Source of the DNA: Pseudomonas poae
GTDB taxonomy: Bacteria; Pseudomonadota; Gammaproteobacteria; Pseudomonadales; Pseudomonadaceae
DNA: 64,000 bases
NCBI RefSeq assembly: GCF_001439785.1
Contig: NZ_JYLI01000009.1
Coordinates: 124,001 to 188,000, forward strand
Direction of reading: 5' to 3'
In this document: in pieces, positions 25,089-33,977 of the stretch
Position numbering within the stretch: position 1 is the first letter of the stretch
Layout: every line of letters starts with the position of its first letter
Notes under the pieces: generated by a model
Databases searched by the model: none
What the model was told of the DNA's origin: nothing
The model's input: only the letters and a program-made list of their open reading frames with translations
Translations under genes and position numbers: made by a program

Positions 25089-26258
25089 ATGACCGCCGCC
25101 TGCCTGATGAGCACTTATCAACCCCTGGCCCTGAGCTTCACCCGTGGCCTTGGCACACGCCTGTGGGATCAGCAGGGCCGTGAATACCTGGACGCAGTGG
25201 CGGGCGTGGCGGTGACCAATGTCGGGCACTCCCACCCCAAACTGGTGAGCGCCATCAGCGAACAGGCAGGGCTGTTGTTGCACACCTCCAACCTCTACAG
25301 CATCGACTGGCAACAGCGTTTGGCCCTGCGGCTGACGCAGTTGTCCGGTTTGGACCGGGCGTTTTTCAACAACTCCGGTGCCGAGGCCAACGAGACGGCA
25401 CTCAAGCTTGCCCGCCTGCATGGCTGGAAAAAAGGCATCGAGCAGCCGTTGGTGGTGGTGATGGAAAACGCCTTTCACGGCCGCACCCTCGGCACCATGG
25501 CGGCCAGTGACGGGCCTTCCGTGCGCCTGGGGTTTCAGCGTCTGCCGGGAGATTTCATCAAGGTCGGCTTTGGTGACCTGCACGCCCTGGATGCGATCAC
25601 CGTGCAATGGGGCACGCGCATCGCGGCGGTTTTGCTGGAACCGATCCAGGGCGAAAGCGGTGTGCTGATAGCGCCGCCGGGTTATCTGAAAGCCCTGCGC
25701 GACCACTGCACACGCCACGGCTGGCTGATGATGCTCGACGAGATCCAGACCGGCATCGGCCGCACCGGCACCTGGTTTGCCTTTGAGCATGAAGGCATCG
25801 TGCCGGACGTGATGACTCTGGCCAAGGGCCTCGGCAATGGCGTGCCCATCGGCGCCTGCCTGGCCAAGGCCTCGGTCGCTCAATTGTTCACGCCGGGCAG
25901 TCACGGCAGCACCTTTGGTGGCAACCCGCTGGCTTGCCGTGTGGGTTGCACGGTGCTGGACATCATCGAAGAGCAAGGTCTGCTGCACAACGCGGCGCGC
26001 CAGGGCGAACACCTGCTGGCGCGGTTACGTATGGAGTTGGACGAGTGCCCGCAGGTGGTGGCAATTCGCGGTAAAGGCTTGATGATCGGTATCGAACTGG
26101 CCAGTCCCTATCGTGACCTGGCCCGGCGCGCCGCTCATGAACATGGGCTGCTAATCAACGTGACCCGGGGCAAGATCATCCGTCTGTTGCCTCCGTTGAC
26201 CCTGGACGGCAAGGAAGTGGAAATGATCGTGCGGGCCATCACCCGACTGCTGAACTGA
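25089..26258 (+). CDS. argD: Acetylornithine/succinylornithine-type aminotransferase (class III, PLP)
   Basis: A 389-residue class III aminotransferase. The start [20 protein letters not shown] has GGAG nine bases upstream. The family marks are [49 protein letters not shown] with the PLP-binding Asp, and the Schiff-base Lys in [14 protein letters not shown]. Such enzymes swap an amino group between N-acetylornithine and 2-oxoglutarate in arginine synthesis, or act in arginine breakdown. I call it argD-like because Pseudomonas has more than one paralogue. A REP-like hairpin follows the gene. Confidence 0.86.
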   Translation: MTAACLMSTYQPLALSFTRGLGTRLWDQQGREYLDAVAGVAVTNVGHSHPKLVSAISEQAGLLLHTSNLYSIDWQQRLALRLTQLSGLDRAFFNNSGAEANETALKLARLHGWKKGIEQPLVVVMENAFHGRTLGTMAASDGPSVRLGFQRLPGDFIKVGFGDLHALDAITVQWGTRIAAVLLEPIQGESGVLIAPPGYLKALRDHCTRHGWLMMLDEIQTGIGRTGTWFAFEHEGIVPDVMTLAKGLGNGVPIGACLAKASVAQLFTPGSHGSTFGGNPLACRVGCTVLDIIEEQGLLHNAARQGEHLLARLRMELDECPQVVAIRGKGLMIGIELASPYRDLARRAAHEHGLLINVTRGKIIRLLPPLTLDGKEVEMIVRAITRLLN

Positions 26259-26273
26259 AAAAATGCAGTCTCA

Positions 26274-26303
26274 CTGTGGGAGGCAGCAATTCCCCTCCCA
26301 CAG
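26274..26303. terminator. Hairpin between convergent argD-like and LysR genes
   Basis: CTGTGGGAGG at 26274-26283 pairs perfectly with CCTCCCACAG at 26294-26303 across a 10-base loop. It resembles half of a Pseudomonas REP and sits between two convergent stops, where it can end both transcripts. Confidence 0.65.
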
Positions 26304-26319
26304 GGGAGCAGCGTGACGC

Positions 26320-27234
26320 TCAAAGGTCGGCGCCATTGAGCCACTCCTGATTCAGCGTGTCGGTGTCTCCCAGGTACTCCAGCAACCACGTCATGGCCGG
26401 CGACACTCTGTTCTGCGCCCAGGCCACGCACGACGGGCTGGCGGGGAAGGGCCGGTGCAGGTGCAGCGCCATCAACTCGCCACGCTCGATCCACGGCAAC
26501 ACCTGATGCGCCGGTGCCATGCCCACGCACAGACCGTCGCGCAGGCAGTCGATGGCCGAGGCCCAGTTGGGCACCACCAGCCGCCGTTGGTTGTCCAGGG
26601 TCCATGTGTCGCGCTTGGGCAGGTTGCGAGAGGTGTCGGTCATGCACAGGGAGGCGAACGGGCGCAATTGGTCGTCGCTGAGCAAACCCTCCACTGCCGC
26701 CAACGGATGCCTGGCACTGACCACGCACAGCCAGTTCATGAGGCCCATGTCACGAAAGGTGAAATGGCTGGCCACCGGCACCGCGCTGGTCGCGCCGATC
26801 ACAAGATCGGTGCGCTCATCGGCGAGGGCGTCCCACACGCCGTTGTACACCTCGTATTCCAGCAGCAACTCCACCTCGGGAAACTGCCGGTAGAAATCCA
26901 CGACCAACTGCCGACAGCGCTGCGGTTTGACGATGGAGTCCACCGCCACCTTCAACTGACCGCTCCAGCCATTGGCCACCTGCTGGCACAGGCGCCGGGT
27001 GCCGAGCATTTTTTTCATCACGCCACGGGCTTCATCGATAAACAGACGGCCCGCGGGAGTCAGCTCCACATCCCGGTGGCGGCGGATGAACAGCGGCACC
27101 GCCAGCCATTCTTCAAGCTGGCGCACGGTGTAGCTGATAGCCGATGGCACACGGTGCAGCTCCTGGGCAGCGGCACTGAAACTGCCATGGCGCGCCACGG
27201 CATCCACCACATCCAGCGAATATTCGGACCACAT
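26320..27234 (-). CDS. punR: LysR-family regulator, PunR-like
   Basis: A 304-residue regulator with the start MWSEYSLDVVDAVARHGSFSA and winged helix AQELHRVPSAISYTVRQLEEWLAVPLF. The VPSAISYTVRQLE helix is typical of the E. coli PunR (YdhB) subgroup. In E. coli it activates punC, the purine-nucleoside MFS transporter, and here too it is divergent from such a gene, 123 bases away. The region between contains two AT-rich blocks, around 27252-27285 and 27325-27345, likely to hold its sites. Assignment rests on helix similarity and gene pairing. Confidence 0.72.
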   Translation of the reverse strand: MWSEYSLDVVDAVARHGSFSAAAQELHRVPSAISYTVRQLEEWLAVPLFIRRHRDVELTPAGRLFIDEARGVMKKMLGTRRLCQQVANGWSGQLKVAVDSIVKPQRCRQLVVDFYRQFPEVELLLEYEVYNGVWDALADERTDLVIGATSAVPVASHFTFRDMGLMNWLCVVSARHPLAAVEGLLSDDQLRPFASLCMTDTSRNLPKRDTWTLDNQRRLVVPNWASAIDCLRDGLCVGMAPAHQVLPWIERGELMALHLHRPFPASPSCVAWAQNRVSPAMTWLLEYLGDTDTLNQEWLNGADL

Positions 27235-27357
27235 GAGTGACTGCCTTCAAAATAGTTGATAGGAGTTTCCAATTATTCTCGCTTCACACAGGATTTGTCA
27301 GCTTCATAATGGGCGCCATCCAGCAAATAGTTTGATGGCAAGGTTAAAAAGGCTTCA

Positions 27358-28548
27358 ATGAAAAATTCGTTTGGTTTTATCGGCTATTTGGCGGGGCTGA
27401 GCATGCTCGGTTATCTCGCCATGGACATGTACTTGCCGGCGTTTGGCGCCATGGGCGAGCAGCTGCAGATCGGCGCGGGCGCAGTGGGCGCCAGCCTGAG
27501 TGTTTTTCTCGCAGGTTTTGCCGTGGGCCAGTTGCTGTGGGGGCCGCTGTCGGACCGCCTGGGGCGCAAGCCGATCCTGCTGGCAGGCCTGAGCCTGTTC
27601 GTGCTGGGTTGTGCCGGGATGTTCTGGGTCGAAACTGCGCCGCAGTTGCTGGCCTTGCGTTTCATTCAGGCGATTGGCGTGTGTGCAGCGGCCGTGAGCT
27701 GGCAGGCGCTGGTGATCGACCGCTACCCGGCCGCCAAGGCCCATCGTGTGTTCGCCAGCATCATGCCGCTGATGTCGCTGTCGCCGGCCCTCGCGCCGCT
27801 GTTGGGGGCGATGGTGTTGAACCACTTCGGCTGGCAGGCGATTTTCGCCGTGTTGCTCGGGGTGTCGCTGTTGCTGCTGCTGCCCACCTTGTTCCTGCGC
27901 AGCTTGCCGAACCCCCCTGCAGACAAACCGGCAGCACGCCTCAGCTACGGGCAGTTGCTCACCTCGCGAGTGTTCACCGGCAATGTGATGATTTTTGCCG
28001 CGTGCTCTGCGAGCTTCTTCGCCTGGCTCACCGCTTCGCCGTTCATCCTCGGGGGCATGGGCTACAGCCCCAGCGATATTGGCCTGAGCTATGTGGTGCC
28101 GACGCTGGCCTTCCTGATCGGCGGCTACAGTTGCCGCAGTGCCCTGCGGCATGTTGAGGGCAAGGCGTTGCTGCCGTGGCTGCTGGTGGCGTACTGCATC
28201 AGCATGATGGCGCTGTACCTGGTTGCCACCTTTACCGCCCCGACCCTCACCACCTTGCTGATTCCCTTTTGCCTCATGGCGTTGGTCAACGGTGCGAGCT
28301 ACCCCATCGTAGTGGCGAATGCGCTGATGCCGTTCGCGGAGAACTCCGGCAAAGCAGCAGCGCTGCAAAACACGTTGCAGCTGGGGTTGTGCTTTCTCGG
28401 CAGCCTGCTGGTGTCGTCGAGGCTCGACCAGCCGCTCATGATCACCGTAGGCGTGATGCTGGCAACCGCACCGGTGGCGGTGTTGGGTTATTGGCTGGCG
28501 CGGCCGAGGGCTGAGTGCGGCACGCTGGCGAGTGAGATGTCCGATTGA
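27358..28548 (+). CDS. punC: MFS transporter, Bcr/CflA family, PunC-like purine transporter
   Basis: A 396-residue protein with 12 predicted helices. Early marks are [20 protein letters not shown] in helix 1 and [22 protein letters not shown], the MFS motif A. The Bcr/CflA set also shows [21 protein letters not shown]. coli PunC (YdhC) imports adenosine and related purine nucleosides and has the same divergent LysR neighbour. The nucleobase permease directly downstream supports a purine role. The ribosome-binding site is an AAGG stretch before the ATG. Confidence 0.75.
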   Translation: MKNSFGFIGYLAGLSMLGYLAMDMYLPAFGAMGEQLQIGAGAVGASLSVFLAGFAVGQLLWGPLSDRLGRKPILLAGLSLFVLGCAGMFWVETAPQLLALRFIQAIGVCAAAVSWQALVIDRYPAAKAHRVFASIMPLMSLSPALAPLLGAMVLNHFGWQAIFAVLLGVSLLLLLPTLFLRSLPNPPADKPAARLSYGQLLTSRVFTGNVMIFAACSASFFAWLTASPFILGGMGYSPSDIGLSYVVPTLAFLIGGYSCRSALRHVEGKALLPWLLVAYCISMMALYLVATFTAPTLTTLLIPFCLMALVNGASYPIVVANALMPFAENSGKAAALQNTLQLGLCFLGSLLVSSRLDQPLMITVGVMLATAPVAVLGYWLARPRAECGTLASEMSD

Positions 28549-28592
28549 TTGTATACAACTCTATGGACATATAACCTTTACATTGCATACAG
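28549..28592. promoter_or_regulatory. Palindrome pair in the NCS2 permease promoter
   Basis: TTGTATACAA at 28549-28558 is a perfect 10-bp palindrome, and a related TTGCATACAG follows at 28583-28592. TTGTNTACAA-type sites are bound by GntR-family regulators, though no such gene is in the window. It starts right after the punC stop and lies about 35-75 bases before the permease start. Confidence 0.45.
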
Positions 28593-28625
28593 TGGTCTCA
28601 CAACAAAAACAGAGACCTTCTCACC

Positions 28626-30128
28626 ATGACTACCCCGAAGGCATCACCGCAGCGGCCAGAAGATGAGAATCTGGGCGTTGCCGCCAACCTGGCTTACGGC
28701 CTGCAGCATGTGTTGACCATGTATGGCGGCATCGTTGCCGTGCCTCTGATCGTCGGCCAGGCGGCCGGTTTGGCGCCGGCACAGATCGGCCTGCTGATCG
28801 CCGCATCTCTGTTTGCCGGTGGCTTGGCGACCCTGTTGCAGACCCTTGGCGTGCCGTTTTTCGGCTGCCAGTTGCCACTGGTGCAGGGCGTGTCGTTCGC
28901 GGGCGTGGCAACCATGGTGGCGATTGTCGGCGACGACGGTGCGGCGGGGCTGCCGGCAGTTCTCGGGGCGGTGATGGCCGCGTCATTTATCGGCCTGCTG
29001 ATCACCCCCGTATTCTCGCGGATCACCCGTTTTTTCCCGCCGCTGGTGACCGGCATCGTGATCACCACCATCGGCCTGACCTTGATGCCCGTGGCTGCGC
29101 GCTGGGCCATGGGCGGCAACAGTCATGCGGCGGACTTTGGCAGCGTGTCGAATATCGGACTGGCCGCGCTCACGCTGGTATTGGTGCTGCTGCTTAGCAA
29201 GATCGGCAGCGCGGCCCTCTCACGGTTGTCGATCCTGCTGGCAATGGTGATCGGTACCGTGATCGCAGTGGTGCTCGGCATGGCGGACTTTTCCGGCGTT
29301 ACCCAGGGGCCGATGTTCGGTTTTCCCGCCCCCTTGCACTTCGGCATGCCCACTTTTCAGGTGGCCGCGATCATTTCCATGTGCATCGTGGTGATGGTGA
29401 CGCTGGTGGAAACGTCGGCGGACATCCTGGCGGTGGGTGAGATCATCGACACCCGGGTCGACTCAAAACGCCTGGGTAATGGGTTGCGCGCCGATATGCT
29501 GTCAAGCCTGTTCGCGCCGATCTTTGGCTCGTTCACCCAAAGCGCGTTCGCCCAGAATGTCGGGCTGGTGGCCGTCACCGGAGTGAAGAGCCGGTTTGTG
29601 GTGGCCACGGGTGGGGCGTTCCTGGTGATTCTTGGCCTGCTGCCGTTCATGGGCCGGGTGATTGCCGCCGTGCCCACGTCGGTGCTGGGCGGCGCGGGCA
29701 TCGTGTTGTTCGGCACCGTGGCGGCCAGCGGTATTCGCACGTTGTCGAAGGTGGATTACCGCAACAACATGAACCTGATCATCGTCGCCACTTCCATCGG
29801 TTTTGGCATGATTCCGATTGCCGCGCCGAGTTTCTACGACCAGTTTCCCGGCTGGTTCGCAACCATTTTCCATTCAGGGATAAGCTCGTCGGCGATCATG
29901 GCGATCGTGCTGAACCTGGCGTTCAATCACTTCACCGTCGGCAACTCGGACCAGCAGTCAGTGTTCGTGGCCGGCACCGAGCGCAGGCTGTGCTTTCACG
30001 ATGTGGCGGCGTTGCGTGATGGCGATTATTTTCGCGGCGGCAAGCTGTTTGATGCCGAGGGGAAGGAGGTTCCGTTGTTGGCCGACATTCCAGGGAAAAC
30101 AGCGAAACCTGAAGTCACTGAGGTCTGA
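28626..30128 (+). CDS. Nucleobase:cation symporter-2 (NCS2) family permease
   Basis: A 500-residue inner-membrane protein with about 12-14 helices. It belongs to the NCS2/NAT xanthine-uric acid group, shown by GLQHVLTMYGGIVAVPLIVG at the start, FFGCQLPLVQGVSFAG in the helix 3 region, and the NAT motif region SAFAQNVGLVAVTGVKSRFVV, where QNxGxxxxT is the substrate-binding signature. The C-terminus is a short cytoplasmic tail with Lys/Glu. It imports a purine base, xanthine or urate being most likely, and forms a purine block with punR/punC. The exact base cannot be told from sequence. Confidence 0.88.
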   Translation: MTTPKASPQRPEDENLGVAANLAYGLQHVLTMYGGIVAVPLIVGQAAGLAPAQIGLLIAASLFAGGLATLLQTLGVPFFGCQLPLVQGVSFAGVATMVAIVGDDGAAGLPAVLGAVMAASFIGLLITPVFSRITRFFPPLVTGIVITTIGLTLMPVAARWAMGGNSHAADFGSVSNIGLAALTLVLVLLLSKIGSAALSRLSILLAMVIGTVIAVVLGMADFSGVTQGPMFGFPAPLHFGMPTFQVAAIISMCIVVMVTLVETSADILAVGEIIDTRVDSKRLGNGLRADMLSSLFAPIFGSFTQSAFAQNVGLVAVTGVKSRFVVATGGAFLVILGLLPFMGRVIAAVPTSVLGGAGIVLFGTVAASGIRTLSKVDYRNNMNLIIVATSIGFGMIPIAAPSFYDQFPGWFATIFHSGISSSAIMAIVLNLAFNHFTVGNSDQQSVFVAGTERRLCFHDVAALRDGDYFRGGKLFDAEGKEVPLLADIPGKTAKPEVTEV

Positions 30129-30130
30129 AT

Positions 30131-30157
30131 GTGAGAGGGGGACAGCCCCTCTCGCAC
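30131..30157. terminator. Hairpin between convergent permease and hydrolase genes
   Basis: GTGAGAGGGG, loop GACAG, then CCCCTCTCGCAC gives a 10-bp stem with one mismatch. It lies three bases after the permease stop and ahead of the convergent hydrolase stop, so it may serve both. There is no long T-run. Confidence 0.55.
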
Positions 30158-30164
30158 CACCTGT

Positions 30165-31097
30165 TCAACCGGCCTTGAGTTCACCGTGCCGCGCCGAACA
30201 CACCTCATCCAGAAACTTCACCACCGTGCCCATGCACGCCTGGCGTTCTTCTACATGGGGCATGTGGCTGGAGTCTTCAAACAGTGCCCAGCGCACATCG
30301 GCGATCTCATCCAGGAACGGCTTGACCACCAGCGGTGTGGCCTCATCGTGCCGCCCGGAGATCACCAGCGTCGGCACGTTGATCGCCGACAGCCGACCGA
30401 TCACGTTCCAGTCCTTCAAGCTGCCGATCACATGGAACTCGGTCGGGCCGCTCATGGCGTGGTACACCGTTGGATCGGCGTCGACCTGGGCGAAGGTGCG
30501 TGCCACTTCTTCGGGCCACGGGTTGACCCGACACACATGCTGGTCATAGAAAATTCGTGAAGCGGCGAGGTATTCCGGGTCCTGATAGGTGCCGGCTGCT
30601 TCGTGCTTGAGCAGGGTTTCATCGACGCCTTCGGGCAATAATTTGCGCAGGCGGTTGGCTTCGCTGACCCAGGTGCGCATGCAGGTGGGCGAGTTGGCCG
30701 GGATGAAGGCGCGCAGGCCCTTGGGTTGCGCAATGGCGTGTTCGCTGCCGAGCATACCGCCCCAGGATTGCCCGAGGATTGCGTAGTCATTGCTGATTTG
30801 CAGGTGGTCCAGCAGGTTGTTCAACTCGTCGAGGAACAGGCCGACGGTCCAGAAGGCGGCGGGTTTGTCGGGCAGGTGGGTGGAGCGGCCGTTGCCCAGC
30901 TGGTCGTAGTGGATGACGGCGTGGCCGCTGGCGGCGACGTCCTTGAACGCGTCGACGTAATCATGGGTGCAGCCGGGACCGCCGTGAATGATGACCAGCG
31001 GCGTGCGCCCGGTGCTCAGGTCGCCGGTGACGCGGTACCAGGTCTGGTAGGCGCCGAAGGCCGCGTAGCCTTCGCGGATTTTGTCGATGAATTCCAT
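30165..31097 (-). CDS. Proline iminopeptidase-family alpha/beta hydrolase, PipA-like
   Basis: A 310-residue serine hydrolase of peptidase family S33. The oxyanion motif HGGPG is at residues 38-42, the nucleophile S111 lies in GQSWGG, the acid is probably in SGRHDEATP and the base in [10 protein letters not shown]. The enzymes release N-terminal proline or related groups from small peptides or amides. The ATG has AGGG close upstream. It follows the LuxR gene on the same strand but has its own 93-base upstream region with a 20-bp lux-box-like dyad. In Pseudomonas GM79, as I recall, pipA next to pipR is the LuxR target, which matches here. Confidence 0.9.
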   Translation of the reverse strand: MEFIDKIREGYAAFGAYQTWYRVTGDLSTGRTPLVIIHGGPGCTHDYVDAFKDVAASGHAVIHYDQLGNGRSTHLPDKPAAFWTVGLFLDELNNLLDHLQISNDYAILGQSWGGMLGSEHAIAQPKGLRAFIPANSPTCMRTWVSEANRLRKLLPEGVDETLLKHEAAGTYQDPEYLAASRIFYDQHVCRVNPWPEEVARTFAQVDADPTVYHAMSGPTEFHVIGSLKDWNVIGRLSAINVPTLVISGRHDEATPLVVKPFLDEIADVRWALFEDSSHMPHVEERQACMGTVVKFLDEVCSARHGELKAG

Positions 31098-31159
31098 TTC
31101 GTACCCTGCTCTGAAAAAAAAGGATCAGGGCTACGATAATTGGCCTGGGCGATTCAGGT

Positions 31160-31179
31160 AACTAGCAAAACAGCTAGGT
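31160..31179. promoter_or_regulatory. Lux-box-like 20-bp dyad upstream of the PipA-like gene
   Basis: AACTAGCAAAACAGCTAGGT. The outer bases form an inverted pair CTAGC/GCTAG, with AACT against AGGT, one mismatch from a perfect 20-bp lux box of the ACCT-N12-AGGT kind. It lies 63-82 bases upstream of the hydrolase ATG, a normal distance for LuxR activation. It shares the half CTAGGT with the second site at 32036. Confidence 0.7.
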
Positions 31180-31190
31180 TTTGCCGAGTT

Positions 31191-31976
31191 TCAGTCTTCC
31201 AGTAGCCGGTAATGGCTGGCACGCACCACCGCCTGCACGCGGTTCCTGGCCCCCAGCTTGTGCATCGCCGAGGCCAGGTGCAGGGTGACCACCGCCAGCG
31301 AGCGGCTCAATTGCGCAGCGATTTCGGCGGCGGTCATGCCCTCGGCGGCCCATTTGAGGCACTCGCGTTCGCGTTTGGTCAGGTGAATATGCGGGTAGGT
31401 GCGCAGTTCTTTGCTGAACAGCGGGTAGGCCGCTTCCTGCAAGGCGTGGGTAATGAGGCTGAAGTCCGGCAGCGTCTGCCGGGCATCCTGCAGCACCGCG
31501 CCGGCCTTGCCGGTGCGCAGGCCGGTCAGCGAAGCAAAGCCGCCGCGCGGCAAGTGGATGGGCACGCTGACGCCGCAGGTCAGTTGCTGGTCGTGCAGGT
31601 AGGAGGATACCGGGGCGTGGCAGGGATCGATGATGGTTTGCAGTGCGGTTTCGGCCTTGGCTTCGTAGGACCAGACAAACGGCGACACCGTGCGCAAGGC
31701 CAGGTGTTGCACTGGATCGATCTGGTAAAACCCTTCGCCGCACCACAAGGCATGCCAGTCGGGCGGTGTGTTGCGCAGCTCCAGCACCGAGGGAGTGATC
31801 AGGCTGCCGTCGTGATCGATCGGCACCGGGGTGTAGTCGTACACCAGCGCATCGAAACCCAATTGCTGGGCAAGAACAAACGTATTGTCCATCTGCTCAT
31901 CCAGGCTCCTGCCCGGCATCAGACGATTGTTGAAGGCAGTTAGCTTGGCCAGCATCCGTTCTGCTCCCGAATTCAT
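31191..31976 (-). CDS. pipR: LuxR-family solo regulator of the plant-signal type (PipR/OryR-like)
   Basis: A 261-residue regulator starting at MNSGAERMLAKLTAF. The N-terminal autoinducer-binding fold has W74, W78, D87-P88 and W102, which align at a constant offset with TraR W57, Y61, D70-P71 and W85. The Tyr-to-Trp change at the second site is a hallmark, as I recall it, of LuxR solos that answer plant compounds instead of acyl-homoserine lactones; W74 is retained here, while OryR has Met. The C-terminal GerE helix-turn-helix runs from about 198 (LTKRERECLKWAAEGMTAAEIA). No luxI gene is in the window. It lies between two iminopeptidase genes, each with a lux-box-like site. Confidence 0.85.
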   Translation of the reverse strand: MNSGAERMLAKLTAFNNRLMPGRSLDEQMDNTFVLAQQLGFDALVYDYTPVPIDHDGSLITPSVLELRNTPPDWHALWCGEGFYQIDPVQHLALRTVSPFVWSYEAKAETALQTIIDPCHAPVSSYLHDQQLTCGVSVPIHLPRGGFASLTGLRTGKAGAVLQDARQTLPDFSLITHALQEAAYPLFSKELRTYPHIHLTKRERECLKWAAEGMTAAEIAAQLSRSLAVVTLHLASAMHKLGARNRVQAVVRASHYRLLED

Positions 31977-32035
31977 TTGAATCTCGACTTGCGGCAAGTA
32001 GAATGCCACGCCCCGGCGAAGGACTGCCAGACCAA

Positions 32036-32055
32036 ACCTATAAGAAATACTAGGT
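32036..32055. promoter_or_regulatory. Lux-box-like 20-bp dyad upstream of the hydrolase/ABC operon
   Basis: ACCTATAAGAAATACTAGGT, with the ACCTA/TAGGT halves exactly inverted around 10 bases; one more pair outside (A..T) also matches. The length and ACCT...AGGT ends are those of a classical lux box. It lies 84 bases before the hydrolase ATG on the plus strand and 60 bases before the LuxR start, so it could also serve autoregulation. Confidence 0.75.
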
Positions 32056-32138
32056 TATGGACACGCGGCATCCTCGGTAGTGTTGGCCTGATCAGCGGCC
32101 ACTGCCAGCCAGGCCGATACCACACAAGGAATGTACGC

Positions 32139-33026
32139 ATGTGGCGTGAAATTGCCCCCGACCAGCAGTACAACGTGCAAGTCGACGGCCACAACCTCGT
32201 GGTCTACAGCTTTGGCGAAGGCGATGAGGTGTTGCTGTGCCTCAACGGCGGCCCGGGCCTGCCATGTGACTACTTGCGCGACGCCCATGGCTGGCTCAAG
32301 GACCATAACCTGCGAGTGGTTGCATTCGACCAGCTTGGTACGGGCGCTTCTGCCAGACCCACCGACGTCTCCTTGTGGGAAATCGGCCGTTATGTCGAAG
32401 AAGTTGAAACCGTACGCCAAGCCCTGGGCCTGGGCCGCGTGCATATGCTCGGCCATTCCTGGGGCGGCTGGCTCGGCATCGAATACGCCATTCATTACCC
32501 GCACGCGCTGAAAAGCCTGATCCTGGAAAATACCGTCGGCGACATCCCGCACCTGTCCCAGGAGCTGCAACGCCTGCGTGGCGCCCTGGGCAGTGAGACT
32601 GTGGCGATGATGCAGCGCCACGAAGCCATGGGCACCCTGGACCATCCGCAATACCAGGCCGCAATCACCTTGCTCAACTATCGCCATGTGTGTCGCCTGG
32701 ACGAGTGGCCGGAGCCGGTCAAACGCTCCCTCGGCGACTGGAACATGGGGCCCTACGAAACCATGCAGGGCCCCAACGAATTCCTCTACATCGGCAACCT
32801 CAAGGACTGGAACCGTCTTGAGGAGATGGCCGCGTTCAGCATGCCGATTCTGATCACCACCGGCCAGCACGACGAACTCACGCCGGCCTGCGCACTGCGC
32901 ATGAAACTGGCAGCCCGGCATGCCGAGTTGCATGTGTTCCCCAACAGCAGCCATATGCCGTTCTACGAAGAACCCCAGGCGTATTTTCCGGTGCTGCTGG
33001 ACTTTCTCGCGCGTCATCGAGGCTGA
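32139..33026 (+). CDS. Second proline iminopeptidase-like alpha/beta hydrolase, head of the ABC operon
   Basis: A 295-residue family S33 hydrolase. The start is the ATG of MWREIAPDQQYNVQV with AAGGA eight bases upstream; longer in-frame starts would run through the lux box. The oxyanion motif is NGGPG (36-40), an Asn in place of the usual His. Nucleophile S107 is in GHSWGG, the acid in TGQHDELTP and the base in NSSHMPFYEE. It is about one-third alike, by eye, to the protein at 30165. It lies 3 bases before the first permease gene, so the hydrolase and importer are made together. Substrate: probably a peptide or amide taken up by the transporter. Confidence 0.88.
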   Translation: MWREIAPDQQYNVQVDGHNLVVYSFGEGDEVLLCLNGGPGLPCDYLRDAHGWLKDHNLRVVAFDQLGTGASARPTDVSLWEIGRYVEEVETVRQALGLGRVHMLGHSWGGWLGIEYAIHYPHALKSLILENTVGDIPHLSQELQRLRGALGSETVAMMQRHEAMGTLDHPQYQAAITLLNYRHVCRLDEWPEPVKRSLGDWNMGPYETMQGPNEFLYIGNLKDWNRLEEMAAFSMPILITTGQHDELTPACALRMKLAARHAELHVFPNSSHMPFYEEPQAYFPVLLDFLARHRG

Positions 33027-33029
33027 CGA

Positions 33030-33977
33030 ATGAACCTTGCGCGCTACCGTTTCGTGCTGTCCCGGCCGCTGCAATTGCTGCCGGTGCTGTTTGGCATCAG
33101 CCTGATCACCTTTGTGCTGGTGCGCTCGATTCCCGGCGACCCGGCGCGGGCCTTGCTCGGTTCGCGCAGCACGCCGGATGCGTTGCTGAAGATTCGCGCG
33201 CAATTCGGCCTCGACCAGCCGCTGTGGCTGCAATATTTCTACTTCCTGAAGAACCTGCTCAAGGGCGACCTCGGCCAGTCGCTGCTGTACAAGGTTGACG
33301 CCCTGAAGCTGATCGTGACCCGCATCGAGCCGACCCTGGTGCTGGTGCTCGGCAGCGTGCTGCTGGCGCTGCTGATCGCGGTGCCGCTGGCCACGGTGGC
33401 GGCACGCCGCAAAGGTGGCTGGGCGGATAACCTGATCCGCGTGTTCACCACCCTCGGCCTGGGCATGCCGGCGTTCTGGCTGGGCCTGATGCTGATTCTT
33501 GTGCTGAGCGTGCAATGGGGCCTGTTCCCGGTGTCCGGTTACGGTCGGACCTGGCAGGACAAGGCGCACCACATGGTGCTGCCGTGCCTGACCATTGCCC
33601 TGGCGCTCTCGGCGGTGCTGGTGCGCAACCTGCGGGCGAGCATGCTAATGGAGTTGCAGGCCGACCATGTCACCGCCGCCCGTGCCCGTGGGCTGTCGGA
33701 AGCGGCGGTGTTTCGTCGGCATGTGCTGCCCAATTCCCTGGTGCCGGCGGTCAACCTGCTGGCGGTGAATATCGGCTGGTTGATCAGCGGCACAGTGGTC
33801 ATTGAAAGCCTGTTCGCCATTCCCGGTATCGGCCAACTGTTGGTACGCGGCATTTTTACCCGCGACTACATGGTGGTGCAGGGCGTGGCGATGGTGCTGG
33901 CGTGTGCGACGGTGCTGGTCAACTTCATCGCGGACATAGTGACCGTGACCCTCGACCCACGGGTGAAGATGCAATGA
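33030..33977 (+). CDS. Oligopeptide ABC transporter permease, DppB/OppB type
   Basis: A 315-residue inner-membrane permease with six predicted helices. It has the first DppB marks LFGISLITFVLVRSIPGDPAR, LLGSRSTPDALLKIRAQFGLDQPLWLQY, and the EAA-loop RNLRASMLMELQADHVTAARARGLSEAAVF that docks with the ATPase, then NSLVPAVNLLAVNIGWLISGTVVIES. It heads the transporter part of the operon and its stop overlaps the next start (ATGA). Confidence 0.92.
   Translation: MNLARYRFVLSRPLQLLPVLFGISLITFVLVRSIPGDPARALLGSRSTPDALLKIRAQFGLDQPLWLQYFYFLKNLLKGDLGQSLLYKVDALKLIVTRIEPTLVLVLGSVLLALLIAVPLATVAARRKGGWADNLIRVFTTLGLGMPAFWLGLMLILVLSVQWGLFPVSGYGRTWQDKAHHMVLPCLTIALALSAVLVRNLRASMLMELQADHVTAARARGLSEAAVFRRHVLPNSLVPAVNLLAVNIGWLISGTVVIESLFAIPGIGQLLVRGIFTRDYMVVQGVAMVLACATVLVNFIADIVTVTLDPRVKMQ

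Noticed and set aside
32055..33572. A 505-codon minus-strand frame over the second hydrolase and the first permease
   Set aside because: Antisense to two motif-supported genes and crossing the lux-box region.
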